A program made the position numbers and the translations under genes. DNA of 64,000 nt, taken from contig CALSFV010000653.1 in NCBI GenBank assembly GCA_943737045.1, forward strand, positions 186,001 to 250,000, read 5' to 3'. Under the pieces are notes generated by a model. It was given only the letters and a program-made list of their open reading frames with translations, did no database searches and was not told where the DNA came from. Positions within the stretch are counted from its first letter, which is position 1. Every line of letters starts with the position of its first letter. The DNA comes from Parapristionchus giblindavisi. Lineage: Eukaryota > Nematoda > Chromadorea > Rhabditida > Diplogasteridae. Shown in pieces: positions 46,684-58,930 of this stretch.

Positions 46684-49600
46684 TCATGTCGAGAAGACGA
46701 GGGGCACGTGATGAGAGCCCATGGGATCAGTCGAACCTGCAAAGATCAAAGATCAATATCCCGAGATCAAAGATCAAAGATCAAACCTGAATCAGCGGTT
46801 GACACGGCAATGGAGGCGTTCCATCTGGCCAATTCTTCCAGACTTCTCATGTACGCGGCCTCCTCTTCGGCCGCCGCGCTCTCCACCATACTACGGTATT
46901 CCTGCAATCGATTTTCAATTATTGATTAATATTTATCATTCAATTATAACATAAGCACATAATGGAAATAATAGTGGTCAATAATGTCTTTACCGATGCT
47001 AAAAAACAGAGAAATATTGATGCACAGTACCTGTATGGTCACGGCCGCTCCACTTCGCCAGTGATCTTCAGTCTCGGCGCTAATCTCATCCAGATATGTG
47101 TACGCGCCCGTTGCCTCATGCTCGATTGTGATTGATCTCTGAACGAGGATTATTGATTGGAATATTAGTTACCATCATTGATTGATTTTGGTTGATGTTA
47201 CAAAAATCGCACGTATTGAGCACTTTATGACAACTACGGTATACACTTTCCAACAATACATACTCATAGTAGTTACGGAACAACCTTAAGTGTCCTAAGG
47301 ACGCTACAATATCCACAAGCCTATGGATGGCGTACCTTGACCTTCGTACGACTATTGGCTGATCGTAGACAACCACCGATCGATGTAGACGCACGTGTAG
47401 TGTCGATATCTTCGAACTCGAAATTATACTGAAAATTAATCGAATAATCCAAAAGTAAAGTTATTCAAACCAAAATGCATTAAGCCCCGTCTACAATGAC
47501 CCTTAGTTCTACATTTTCAAAAATCTACAGAGATCCAGATACAGTAATCCAATTATACCGTCTCGTTCATGGCCTCAAGAAGAAGAGGCAGATCCTCTTC
47601 CATGGCCAGCTGCAGAAGCGAATGCCTGACGGGGTTGCCGTCTCCCGCCACGAGAGGACAATTCTGCGATATTATACGGTAACGAATTAACCATGGATCG
47701 AAAAAATTTATTTCAGTCTGCCATTTCCGAATCCAATCTCACGTAAATGTTGTAAATATTATTATGTATGGATTCCGTTTCCAAATCCCTCGTCATTCGT
47801 TTTACTATTTTCTGGCGGGTAATCTGTTTGTTTTCAAAAATAATTCTCTCAACTATTACCATAACGGAACTAGACAAATTTATGAAGACCAAAAACAAAA
47901 GTTCGATATGATAAATAAATCAATAGTATTGCAGAGCAAGAAAACACATTAGTCATGTGAGAGAAAAATGGAAAAACGTGATAACGGCAGTGATTTGCAA
48001 TATTTAGAACAATCTCTCTCATTCAAATCGGCTTAACGATCATGAGTCAAATGGGGGATTGATTAGCCACTGATCGATCTCATAGGGTACACCGTACACC
48101 CATACTCTCACGCGGATTGTTTAACACAAATCCCGCGATATTGGGAACTTCAGCCGCGGGTAACACCGTGGGGGTCCCCGTGACCGAACTTACCAGTGCG
48201 GATAGCGACAGACGGAGCTGTCTGTTGGCAATGTCCTCGATCTCGCCATCATCGTCAGTGTCGAGCTGAAAATAATTAATCGATAATCAATCGATAATCA
48301 GGGAAATTCAATATTACAGTAGATTGTCCGTCAGGCATCGTAATCAACTAGTTGTCAATGAAACTTAAAATTGTTAAACTTAAAAGCTAAAGGTAAAGGC
48401 TAATAAGAGAACATGCTAATTATTTTTGAAAACAACCATTGTCGGTGGTCTATTCTTAATAACAGAGATTGTTGACAATGGTTAAAGGCACATCCCGAGA
48501 TTACTTGAAATTCTCCGCTGACAATGCTCTCTTGCTTTCTTTCTCTACGAGAGATTGTAGAGTAAAATGAGCTAGAGATGCACCTTTAACATTTTATTTT
48601 TTAAGCAAAAACTGTAAGCTGAAACTGATAGATCTGATAAAACTGATATTATCTTGGGGCTGTGCTTTAAAGGCACACCCGAGCTAATTTGAAACTCTCC
48701 TCTATGGCCACACTCTCTTGAAGGCAGATAGAGATAGAGAACGCGAGAGAGCATTGCGAGAGCGGAGAGTTTCAAATAAACTCTGGGTGATAAAGCTGTA
48801 AAACCACGGGGAAACTTAGAAGTAAATTATGATAAACAACAAAGGAAAAGCAGAGCATGCCTCGGAGTCCGTATCGGCATCATCATGCTCCTCACGGCGT
48901 ACTTGTGAAAGCTCAACGATAACTTCATCTTCGACCACAATGACGTCATCAGTCTTCGGTTCCACCATTTCCATCACCTCCTCCTCATCAATCTCGACAA
49001 TCTCCGGTTCCGGTTGTGCTTCCGGCTCCAGTTCCGGTTCTGATTCGTGCAACTCAGATGGTGGTACGCATGCACTCTCCTCCGCAGGCAACTCTACCTT
49101 GGACATCGGCGCGACTACCGTATCCTCCGACGTCTTCGTGGTGGAAGCCGACGTCATCTATAATAGCAAAGCACTCGGGTTATGGTAATGGGTTACGGTA
49201 TTGACCACACTTCCCTCTTGATCAGGGTAATAACAGTTCAAACGCTCTATCAGTTACGTCACAAATACGAAATTCCTAACTTGATAGTCGTCTATCCGAC
49301 AGATAAGCTTATCGTTTTCATCAGCAGCGGCATCGATAAAAAGGTGTGAAAATGAGCCATGAGGCCACTATCATTATGATCATTTATGGTCTGGTTATTA
49401 TTGCATATTTTATCATTTAGCGATTATTAGAGATAGCGGGATAGGGTGAGAGAGAGGTAGAGAAAGGGGAGAGAGATATATATTAGACATGAGAGAGGCA
49501 GAGAGACATAAAGACGTAAAAAAGATGATGGCATGTCTGCACGCATTTTATCCGTTTTTTTGGTAGTTTTTTGTCGAAAATCTTGCAATTAAATAAGATC

Positions 49601-50521
49601 TCAAAGAGCATCAAGGAAAATTAATATCAGCAATCAAGCGAAACACATCATAAAAAGCCACAGCACATTTCGTAATTAGTATCGATTTTTGCAAATTTAA
49701 ATTATCGATTGTTATAAACTTACGATGGCTTCATCGCCGTAAGGCTTGTAGTGGTTACGGGGTGGCAGAGGGGGTGGAGTTTGATCGGAGAACGGCGAAG
49801 AATCTCTACTCCGTTCCTCGAAGAAGAGTGCCGAGAGACTCTTGCGAGAGGCCGACTGAAACTTGGGGATGTGAATATTACATTAGAGCCCTTAAACCTA
49901 AGTTCAATGACCCTAGCGACCCTAACGACCAAGTATGCCTAAGTACCTCTAGGGACTCCTTTCTCGGTGGAAGCGCGGATGGTCGCTCATCGACGTCTTC
50001 TGATGAACATCCAGATGACGTTGTCGATGAGGCTGAAGAACCGACAGAGGACCTTCGAACATCCGAATCGTCGTCGTCACCTGCAACAAGGATACTGTAA
50101 TCGAACCACCGAAATCTATCGTCAACTGATTTGATTTCCGGATCTACTACTGCACTGCATTATTGCGTCAAAATAATCTGCTATGTCTACTCCCAAGTCT
50201 ATTAGCATATGCACTCTAGCTTATACCTTTGCATAATCACATTACCCTATACTATGTTAATGACACGTCATCATAGTTGACGTGTTGTCTAGATTGGTCA
50301 TTCCAGCCATTGTTATAGTTTTCTCTCCCATCGCACAGTTGTGCTCTTCTCTCTCCGTTGATAAAGTCTCTTCTATATTATAAGTTGTGTCCAAGAACAT
50401 AACATAATCGATATTTCCCTCATTTTCTTTGTATTCAATTTTGCTTACTAAACGACCGAAGGGCCGACGAGACCCAATGAAGGTTGAAGTTGAAGTCTGG
50501 CTGCGAGTAACAGAGTTCCAT
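46684..50521 (-). CDS. Ten-exon gene for an acidic, mostly disordered protein of unknown function
   Basis: Exons in transcript order: 50449-50521 (tentative, with the Met), 49947-50080, 49724-49855, 48861-49157, 48194-48265, 47559-47663, 47336-47428, 47031-47138, 46787-46901, 46684-46736. They join in one frame (1182 nt, 393 residues) to TGA at 46684-46686, and every internal phase agrees, which is strong support. The N-terminal third is Ser/Asp-rich (DDDDSDVRRSSVGSSASSTT) with a PPPLPPR stretch that could bind SH3 or WW domains. Exon four is very acidic with Glu-Pro repeats. The later part (DIANRQLRLSLSALNCPLVA, then LLLEAMNET and EYRSMVESAAAEEEAAYMRS) is helical. Exon four ends at a GC donor (GAG-GCATGC). 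No known domain is recognised; nuclear or cytoskeletal scaffold is a guess. The first exon is the least certain. Confidence 0.72.
48480..48800. repeat. Small foldback repeat copies inside an intron
   Basis: GCACACCCGAGCTAATTTGA then AACTCTCC pairs with GGAGAGTTTCAAATAAACTC about 100 bp later (48668-48792); a weaker relative lies at 48485-48560. The loops contain ACACTCTCTTG and GAGAGAGC words. Further relatives are at 52350-52470 and 56530-56590, with fragments near 51895 and 63475-63560. Confidence 0.6.
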
Positions 50522-52048
50522 GTATATCGATTGATTATTGATCGATCTGCCAAAATCGATAACTAATCACTGGTATTCAGAGATAATGAATGATACGCAA
50601 TGATATATGAGTAGGTGTACATATACATATATAGGGGAGAGGTAGAGGGAGAGCGAGAAAGAAAGAGAGGGAGATAGTCGTGGAGGCGGACAGATTATGA
50701 TCTATATGAGTAATGAAATAATGTGATCAAAGAGTTCAGGAGCTTTTAATGGCACAGACACTGATAGAGGCGCTTATCAATTACCTTTAATGATCAGCAG
50801 CAATGAAACATTTCCAGTCTCGGACCGGAACCGCCCAAAACCCGATTACCAAAAAAACAGCCTTGAAAGAGTTCCAGACTGGGATCGAAACAGACCAAAA
50901 CCAGTGACACCTGCACAAGGCACTCACTTCCTAATAAATATGCGTAAATATTATCATCATTAGTATAATATTAATACCGCCATCCCAGAATGATAACACT
51001 CCTAATCATCATCAACTAGCACATACACTACACGTCCAAGGAGTGGGAGGAACCGGACCCTATGTATTATCAATAAATGATAATTACTGATAGTGTGGGG
51101 CAGTACGACTCGAAAAGATATGATAACCCGGAGCGGTGGTACTGGTACCGCTATAGTTCCAGAATTCCGGATGCGGAACCGAAAGTAGCAAGTGGGAGCT
51201 GGTACCGGAACCGGCTCTGGGAGTATCGGAACCGAAAGGGCCTTTATTAAATTATATTTGTTTGTTCACAAATTCCTCTTGAATTGAGTCGCCATAAAAC
51301 GCCATATTCCACGTTCAACAAAAATCGTAGTGTTTAAAAAATTTGTGCACCAACCAAACACAACGCGCTAACAACACAAGGGGTAGACGTAAATATTACT
51401 AAAGTTCGCTCGTCCTTTCACAGGTTTGCCCTCGTAATAAAAAAGCGATAATAATAATGGGCCCGGAAATTCGAATTGACGTGAAAAAGTAGGCGGAGCC
51501 TGTCAATCCACAATTCATATGTATATTGAGGGAGCTCTTCAGCGTCATATGTAGACGCAAATAGGAAAAAGAGAGAGAAAGGAGAGGGAGAGAGATAGAG
51601 ATAGACAGATATTATAATGCGATAGAGAAGCAGTGAAAAGGATGATCGAATAGAATTGAATGGGAAGAGAAGAGATAGTGGAGAGGAAGGAGAGGTAGAG
51701 TTAGAAAAAGAGGTAGGGGTAGCGGTTGAAATTGAGAGGTCTAGAAGAAGACAGAGAAGCAGAAATAGAAACGGGGACGTGATTCATTTCTGTAATGAGA
51801 GATCATATGGGGACGAGTGAAAGTCCACGAAACCACATTGAATTTCTAACAGACACGTTCCAAAAACCTGTAGTTACGGTCAGAGACAGCGAGAGAGCAC
51901 GCAAAACGAGAGTTCGAGCACTAAGCATTTTTTTAAAGTGTATAGGGTATAACTCTTTAACAAGGGTATAACCCAAGATGAAACGCTGAATTCGCACTGC
52001 CAAGTATGGTTTTATGAACAGCGAGAAAGTGTGGATAGAGGTACGTAA
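50522..52048. other. Gene-poor stretch with purine tracts and GGAACCG-type words
   Basis: Between the two minus-strand genes I see no convincing exon here. Noted: GAGAGGTAGAGGGAGAGCGA tracts (50635-50675, 51560-51770) and a field of diverged GGTACCGGAACCG words (50820-51240), which reappears inverted at 59330-59400. The latter resembles an old simple repeat. Confidence 0.6.
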
Positions 52049-52157
52049 TGCACTGTTACATTTGCCTTACGTGTCTACGCCGTAACCCCCTCCGTCGCGT
52101 CGGACAGGCGGCGGAGGGGGTTACGGCGTAGGCACGTAAGGCAAATGTAACAGTGCA
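52049..52157. repeat. Strong 109 bp hairpin
   Basis: The left arm TGCACTGTTACATTTGCCTT continues ACGTGTCTACGCCGTAACCC then CCTCCG. It pairs with CGGAGGGGGTTACGGCGTAG then GCACGTAAGGCAAATGTAAC then AGTGCA. Apart from a small mismatch in the middle, about 46 bases pair around a loop of about 17. It could be a tiny foldback element or a transcribed hairpin; no flanking duplication is obvious. Confidence 0.9.
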
Positions 52158-55100
52158 GAGAGGAATTTAGCGTGGACAGTGCTTTGAACAACGAAGATGA
52201 TCCAAATTAGAACAATAAATATGTAAGGCCATTGTATCGTGTGACTCAAGCGGATCTTTCCATTGAAAGTCAGACAGACGCTTCAAATTAGAGAGCCTAT
52301 TGTAAACAACTGTACAGAGAACATTGCAAGGATACCGTAACTTGTGTCTTTTGACACCCCGAGCAAATTTGAAACTCTCCGCGCTTGCTGCACTGAGTGC
52401 ACTCTCTCACTTTGTTTGTCTGCGAGAGAGCGTTGCCAGAGCGTAGATACAAATTAGCTTGCCTATAAGGCAAGCTTATGAATTAGTGCCACAGTATGGG
52501 GTGGGGAATTCTTAAAAGGACGAAGCTACTTTCTTTCAGGAATGAATGAAACAACAATGGTCTATGATCATAGAAAGAGACTCCAATAGACAGGTACTCT
52601 CTCCATTTCGCGTATTATCTCGCTCTTATCTGACTGTCTGGCACTCTCTTCATTGAATATGGTCTCTAGTCGGATCAACTAACCCCGGGGGGCGTTCGTA
52701 GAAGTGAAACAACCAACACAAACCATGGTGAGTTAGGTCCAAATCCACCGTCAATGGTACTTTTGTCATCTTTATGGGGCAAGTTTTCCTTGATTTGCAT
52801 ATTTTGGTAAGCGCTCAGGCCATTGCACAGTTAGGAATAAGTTTCACAGTCTGGAGATAAATGTCACTGATGCTCCGAAAGTGCTGTTCATCATCCTTGA
52901 CTATGAGAAAAACTTACAAAAGGAAAATAAAATCAGGAAAAAAACGGATCTCCTCGTTTTGCACATTAACTCGCTTATTTTTCACTTTATTCGTGACTTT
53001 TGGAAGCAAAAGACAACAAGCTAAACTACAGTCGAGTGACTACATAGAAGAAGAGAATGGTTCAAAATGTCGAATGGAGATTGTAGCGAACATGTGATGT
53101 ATTCAAGTGATGGACGGATTAGACCAAAAGGAGAGGTAGAGAAATGTTGTATGTAGAGGGAGAGGGAGAAGGATAACGAGTGGGAGAGATTTCAAAGGGA
53201 GATGGAGAGGATGAAAAGGCAAGAGGCAGAGAGAGATAAACAAAGAACAATATGTTCAATGCATCAAGACAATAGGAGCTCACGCGCTTTTCAATCATCC
53301 CCCTCTCCTTCTACCTATTCCTCTCTCCCTTCCCCTAATCCCCTGCCCTACAAGTGCTCAAATAAACAATAGTCTTGAAAAATATTTGTCGAGATTCAAT
53401 TTGGACTGAGAGATTGTGAGCACTGATCCGAACTCGATCTCTCCAGCCCGAACTCCGGGTAGTTCGCGATGATTGTGGTTTTCTCAACAAAAAAATCAAA
53501 CTCGTTGGGTCTGACAGAGATTTCGAGATGAATAGGGGAAAGGAGAAGACAAAAAAAAAGAGAAACGATTGATAAGCCGACCCGATATCATCAATGATAA
53601 CATCTTTTGTTGAGGACGACCCCTGGGGAAATGAATCATAGAGATTATAATCAACAACGAAACTGATGTCATGTGGAAAAATTGCTAAAAGAAAAGAAAA
53701 TCAGAGAAAACTTTACTCGCTTTACACCCTCTTTTTTATATCAGCGACTTTTGAACACCACAGTACCAATCTAGCTCTCACATTTATAATATTACACTTC
53801 TTATGGCGTTGAAAAGATTCTAAAAGATAGGATAATCTCCGCTTTTCACTCACTCTCTCGCCATTTTCGTTTGTCTTTTTCGACTTTTCAAATAAACATA
53901 GTCTGATAATGAGCAGCTGATAATAAACAGAGTTCAACCCGGTAATAATCAGACGGTAAGAGGTTAATGATCAGTGGAATTGGTAATTGGGGAAAGTAGG
54001 TTACCTCGCTCCTCCCCTACCTCTACCTCTCCATCTACCTCTCCATCTACCTCTCGCATAATGAACAACACTAAATTATACCACACCGCCAGCCACTACC
54101 GTGTGTCAGATCGCATTTCGATTAATGTGACGTTATATTAACGACGAATACTATCCGCCGACATTGATCGATAATTGTGAATATTCAATCAATAATTGGG
54201 TTCTACTAGACATAAATAAGGAAAGAGGTGGAGAGGGGAGAGAGATAAAGAGAGAGGGAAGAAAGGGAGAGAGGGAGAGAGAGAGAGAGAGAGCCACCTC
54301 TCATGGAGGACCACAAACGCTGTCTGTTTCTAGAATCGGGGCAGTATTCCTCTAGACAAAGAAGCCTTCAACCTTCTCTTTCTCTTCCATAAGCAGATGT
54401 GTGGATGGGAAACCTTTACAAAAAGTGGGCGGGACCAAGGGAAATCGTCTGATGGTGGTACCAAGACGGCAGATGTGGCATAATGTCTGTCATACATCAG
54501 GGAATAAATATACGACTTAAGACCTTAAGATTTAAGACGACCTTAAGGATCGAGACTTAGCGTCGTAAGCGTTAAGTCGCCTTTAGACACAGCAGGAGAG
54601 GCGGAGAGAACAATGAAAGAAAACGTATTGAAACGGTGAAAGAAGAAGAATAGGGGACGGATTTGCGGAAGGATAAGGGAGAGACAGGGAGAGGAGGAGA
54701 GGGAGAGAGGGAGAGGGGAGAAACAGGGAGGGGGAGAGGAGAACGGTGAAAAAAGATCAAGGAGTCCCCACATAGTGATTGATTGGTTCAAAAAGAATAC
54801 GAAGAAGAAAGGAACACATCCTTAAGTGGCCCAAAACCACAAATAAAACACTATAAAATACTAGATTCTTGCTAAATACAGAAACAGAAGTGGGCGGAGC
54901 CAGACTGATCGGGGACTAACACCAAATAGCAAAAAAAGGGTAGAGATCTGTGTAAGCCGACTAGACTAGACTCATTTCGCGTGACAGTTATATCCTATTA
55001 TCTGGGGGTAGTTAGGGTAGACTGGAGCCTAGTCCAGCCTCTACCTCTCAATTTACCTCTCCCTCTAGATCTCTACCTCTCCCTCACTCCCATATCCTCT

Positions 55101-56880
55101 AACAACCATGATTCGCTTATTACATCTGGAGCTTTACCCCATCTACCTCTCCTTCTCTTTCTCTCTTAAACTGTCTCTATCCATCTACCTCTCATTCTCC
55201 TCTAACTCTTCCTCCTCTCCCTCCCTCCCCCAATTCCCTACCCGTTCTATGCGAGCAATTAAAGTGTTGGACTAGAAGCTGGCCCTCTCAGTGAATGACA
55301 ATGCGACCCTAACCACTAATTCTACATTAAGTCCACGACCTTAGCCTAATCGTTAGACCTTACTCCTACCGACCCTAATATCGGACGTTCACGCAAACTG
55401 TGGAATGTTCTCGTTCCGATAATTTTGCCTAATAATTGTTTTAAATTTAATCTGATTCAAGATCCAGGACTGTCTACGCAATAATTCACAGACATAACCC
55501 CACATCTACGACTTCAAGTCCACGACCCTAACACTAAGTCGGTGACCTTATCCGAAGTCTGCATCGGCTCTAAATCACCGGGTGACCCTGGTGCGGGAAC
55601 CGAAAGGGTGTCACAATCAGGGTAGCGAGACGGGGTGAATTAATGATGCGATGAGATTGGAGAATCGGGAAAGTGGAGGAAGAAGAAGGAGATTCACTAG
55701 AGGATAGATAGTCAGACAAGGTCATTGGTTGCTGGCGACTGAGAGTAGAGGAAGGGATGCGAACCGATGTGAAAGACTGTAGAGATATGGTGTGTGGTCT
55801 TCATGTCCCATAAATGATCACTAAAAAGTAGCGCGAGCTTTGACAACGTTCAAGAATTTAAAAAATACTGTACTAGGCGGTTTGGAAGGACCCTATGATA
55901 CCTATATCTATATTGATACTGGGTAATCGTTGAAATTATAGCTTTTGGCTGTTGCGAAAGCGAAGACAAGCCCTGGGATTGACTTAGTATATATCTACCT
56001 AAATATCGATTTGCTCTGATCAAAGACGAAAGTTCAAAGATCAAAGAAAGACCAAAGAGACTGGATAGTCATAATCATAATGATGTGATAGTAAATGATA
56101 GGATAATAAAGAAGTGAGAGTGGAAGGATAATGATAAGAAGAAGAACAGGTAGAATGGGAGAAAGGGAAAGGGGGACAGAGATAGAGAGAAAGGTAAATG
56201 ACCCGGGTCGTGTTCCCCCCTCACTATCTTTCCCTAAACTACCTGATTTGTCCTAGAAGGAGAGGGAGAGGGAGAGGGAGATGGAGTTAGAGGTAGAGGT
56301 AGAGAGGGAGAGAGAGGTAGAGATATACATAGGTAGAGAAACAGAGGTAGAGGTAGAGGTAGAGATGAAAGATGCTAACACAAAGTAAGCGATAGGAAGT
56401 GGATAAGAGGTAGATCGAAAGATCAGAGGAGAAGATATAAGATCAAATCTATTGAGGAAAGAAGAACAAGTCTATCTCCCAAAAGCACATAATGTAGCGA
56501 AAAGCGGCTCGTTCCTGTGCATCATTTTGGCTGCCACAACCCGAGCTAATTTTCTCTCTTTTCTGGTAACGCTCTCGTAAAGATAGTAAGATAGCTTTGA
56601 CCTCTTGTTTTTTTCCTATGCATAATATGATGGAATAAAGAATTAAAATAAATAAGAATGTAAAAAACTCGAGAATTCAGTATCCTCTTCTGTTCTTCTC
56701 TTCTATTTTAAGCTTTTAAACAAAGCATACAGAGCATCTGAATATATACATAAATCGGAACTGAGCAAAGACTGGGCAAAGGCTAGGAAGGTGTAAGGTT
56801 CCATGATGTTCTGACCATTAAAGTGACACTGCGAGCACATGCAAAGACAGTCTAGTCCTAGCACGCTCTAGCGTCTCAAG
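52158..56880. other. Gene-poor stretch with purine/pyrimidine asymmetric tracts
   Basis: Long runs of one base class alternate in strand: purine at 53100-53245, 54215-54295, 54590-54745 and 56150-56370, and pyrimidine at 54005-54055 and 55030-55240. They are built of AGAGGTAGAG and its complement CTACCTCTCC. Short frames here are low complexity and I call none. A small foldback relative lies at 52350-52470. Two copies of AAGTCCACGACC occur near 55330 and 55516. Confidence 0.65.
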
Positions 56881-57060
56881 CAAGAGTGAGCATCTCTGGT
56901 TTTTTTCTCCCAGTGGGGCCCCAGCAAAAGTGGGCGTGGTTTTGCTCCCCCACTGGTTTCCCAGGACAAGAGAGTGCTCTAAAGATGACAGATTGGGCGC
57001 ATTTCTCCCCACTGGTCCCCCAGTAAATCTCCCACTGGTCCCCCAGACAAAACCATGCGA
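56881..57060. repeat. CCCCACTGG-rich dispersed repeat, copy 1
   Basis: Contains ACTGGTCCCCCAGTAAATCT followed by CCCACTGGTCCCC, with outer words CATCTCTGGTTTTTTT and AGTGGGCGTGG. The same block appears at 58530-58700. The 106-codon minus frame (56818-57138) comes from this repeat and is not counted as a gene. Confidence 0.75.
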
Positions 57061-57232
57061 CCACGAGTATGAAACTGCGCGCTCGTCATACATTTGACAA
57101 AGTGTGCTATTCATTGGACGCGCTGCGGCTCTTGGCATGAGCGTTGCGTTCGGCGTCTTTTAAATTTTTTTCTTATTTATGTGTTTTATTTTACCAATTC
57201 TATGAAATAAGTATAATTTCATTTAAGTTCAA

Positions 57233-57672
57233 TAGGGCAATATGCCGACGCGTAGTCGAGATCAACGGATGATGAACCGGAGAAAGGTATATTTTTCTAT
57301 TTAACTATTCCTCAAGTTAATTTTATTTGTTGATAAAAGTATGGAAAACCTGAAAAGAACAGTCTTCATACATCATCATTCATGTCAACTTATTACTCTC
57401 TTTCAACTTATTACGTTTATGGCGACGAGCCTGAAGATTTTAAATTTTGGGTATTTTTTTGAGTTGGAACAACACTTGGAGGACTGAATATTCACATATA
57501 TTTCGCCAATGGGTTTGCATGGTCACTTATTTACTGAATTGTTTTATAGAAATATTAATTACTTTGTAGCTTTCCAAAGTTCTGCGTATCTTACTCTATA
57601 AATGCAATGCTAGCTAATTAATTCTAATTTCAGCAAGTCCAGCGTTAACTTTTTCGCTTCATGGGCATAGTG
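57233..57672 (+). other. Possible micro-gene or non-coding exons
   Basis: ATGCCGACGCGTAGTCGAGA starts a frame of 15 codons ending at an AAAG-GTATAT donor (57288). A TTTCAG acceptor at about 57634 would add QVQR and a TAA. The result is only 19 residues and Arg-rich. It may be chance; alternative acceptors are possible. Confidence 0.15.
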
Positions 57673-58529
57673 CAGCCAGCCAACTGAATATTGTGAGTTC
57701 TTCCACTTGTTCATTTACGATCCTAGTTATTTTGCTACCGATTAAATTGCATGCTAAGAAAAATAAAATTGCTCATGAGCATTCGTTTCCTTGACCTCTA
57801 ACGAATGGTATTCCACTCATAGATCCATTCATACCTTCTGGCAGCTCTACTCCGATTGAGTGCTCTTGCAACGAGTGAAAAAAAAAGAATAAGTGTTCTT
57901 CTAAGCCATGTGTGGACGAAAATCGATAACTGATGTATCATTGAAATCAGCTTAACAAAGTCTTTGAAATCACAATGCACAATTCGTATAGGATTATTAA
58001 TAGTCAGGTTAAATAGATTGAAACGGATGACGAATTGGAAGATTGTTATTAAAAAAATCAATACTTTTCAGTTTGTATGGAAAGAGCAAGATGTGAGGGA
58101 GTCGTCAAGTTTATGACTTAGAAGAATGTTCAGCATAATTCATTCAACGGATCAATGAATCAGAAGGATATTAAGAAGATGACCAGCTAAGAGGATTAAG
58201 TGATCTTTGATCACTAGTTTATGTCCTTTGATCTCTTTCTATGCTACAACAGTATCTTTTTTTAAATGTTATGTAATGATTAACGATTGTTATATGCCCC
58301 TCCTCTAATCTTTCAATATATTCAGACCGACAAAACGAACAAACTTTTGGTCCCCTAGTATCTTTGAGATTTCACATTTACAAGCTCTAGATTATTATGT
58401 AATGTAATAGTTACTTTGTTGAGTTAGTTATGCTATTTTATTATTGTTTATTAATTCGAATGTATTCGTATCGTCCATAGTTGGATAAACAGTCATTTCA
58501 CTATAACCCTCTTCTCTACAATATCACAG

Positions 58530-58930
58530 TGCAAGACCACGCCCACTCCCCCACTGGGGCACTAAATTTTCTCCCACTGGTCCCCCAGTGCCTCTCCCCT
58601 TCTCAGTGGTCCCCCAGTAAATCTCCCACTGGTCCCCTAGCTCCATCCCCACTGGGAAATCTACTGGGGGACCAGTGGGAAATAAAAACCAGAGATGTCT
58701 ATTGACAAAAAAGTTGTTTGTGAACACTTATGTTCACATACATGTTCCCATGGGAAAGGTCTAGAAACACAGTAATTGGTAAAATGGGGCTGCTGGAAAA
58801 GTAGCATAGTTAGCAGAGGTAGTCTCCATTTTTCGGTTCGGTTCTACTTTACGGGTCCCATGGAAGTTTACCGGTCCCAAGAAAGTTGGCTGGTCCCATC
58901 CCCTCATGGGACCGTAAAGAAGAACAGAGC
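58530..58930. repeat. CCCCACTGG-rich repeat, copy 2, and an adjacent TGGGACC hairpin
   Basis: 58530-58700 repeats the ACTGGTCCCCCAGTAAATCT block of 56881-57060, with its outer words inverted (GACCACGCCCACT first, CCAGAGATG last). At 58850-58920 CTTTACGGGTCCCATG pairs with CATGGGACCGTAAAG about 50 bp on, with further GGTCCCA words between. The two frames covering copy 2 are by-products. Confidence 0.7.

Noticed and set aside
48829..49188. 119-codon serine-rich plus-strand frame
   Set aside because: It is the antisense of the acidic exon of the minus-strand gene; Ser/Thr richness is the complement of Glu/Asp codons.
56818..57138. 106-codon minus frame with GGPVGRN-like repeats
   Set aside because: It is produced by the CCCCACTGG repeat, which also yields frames at 58481-58727; no splice or start support.
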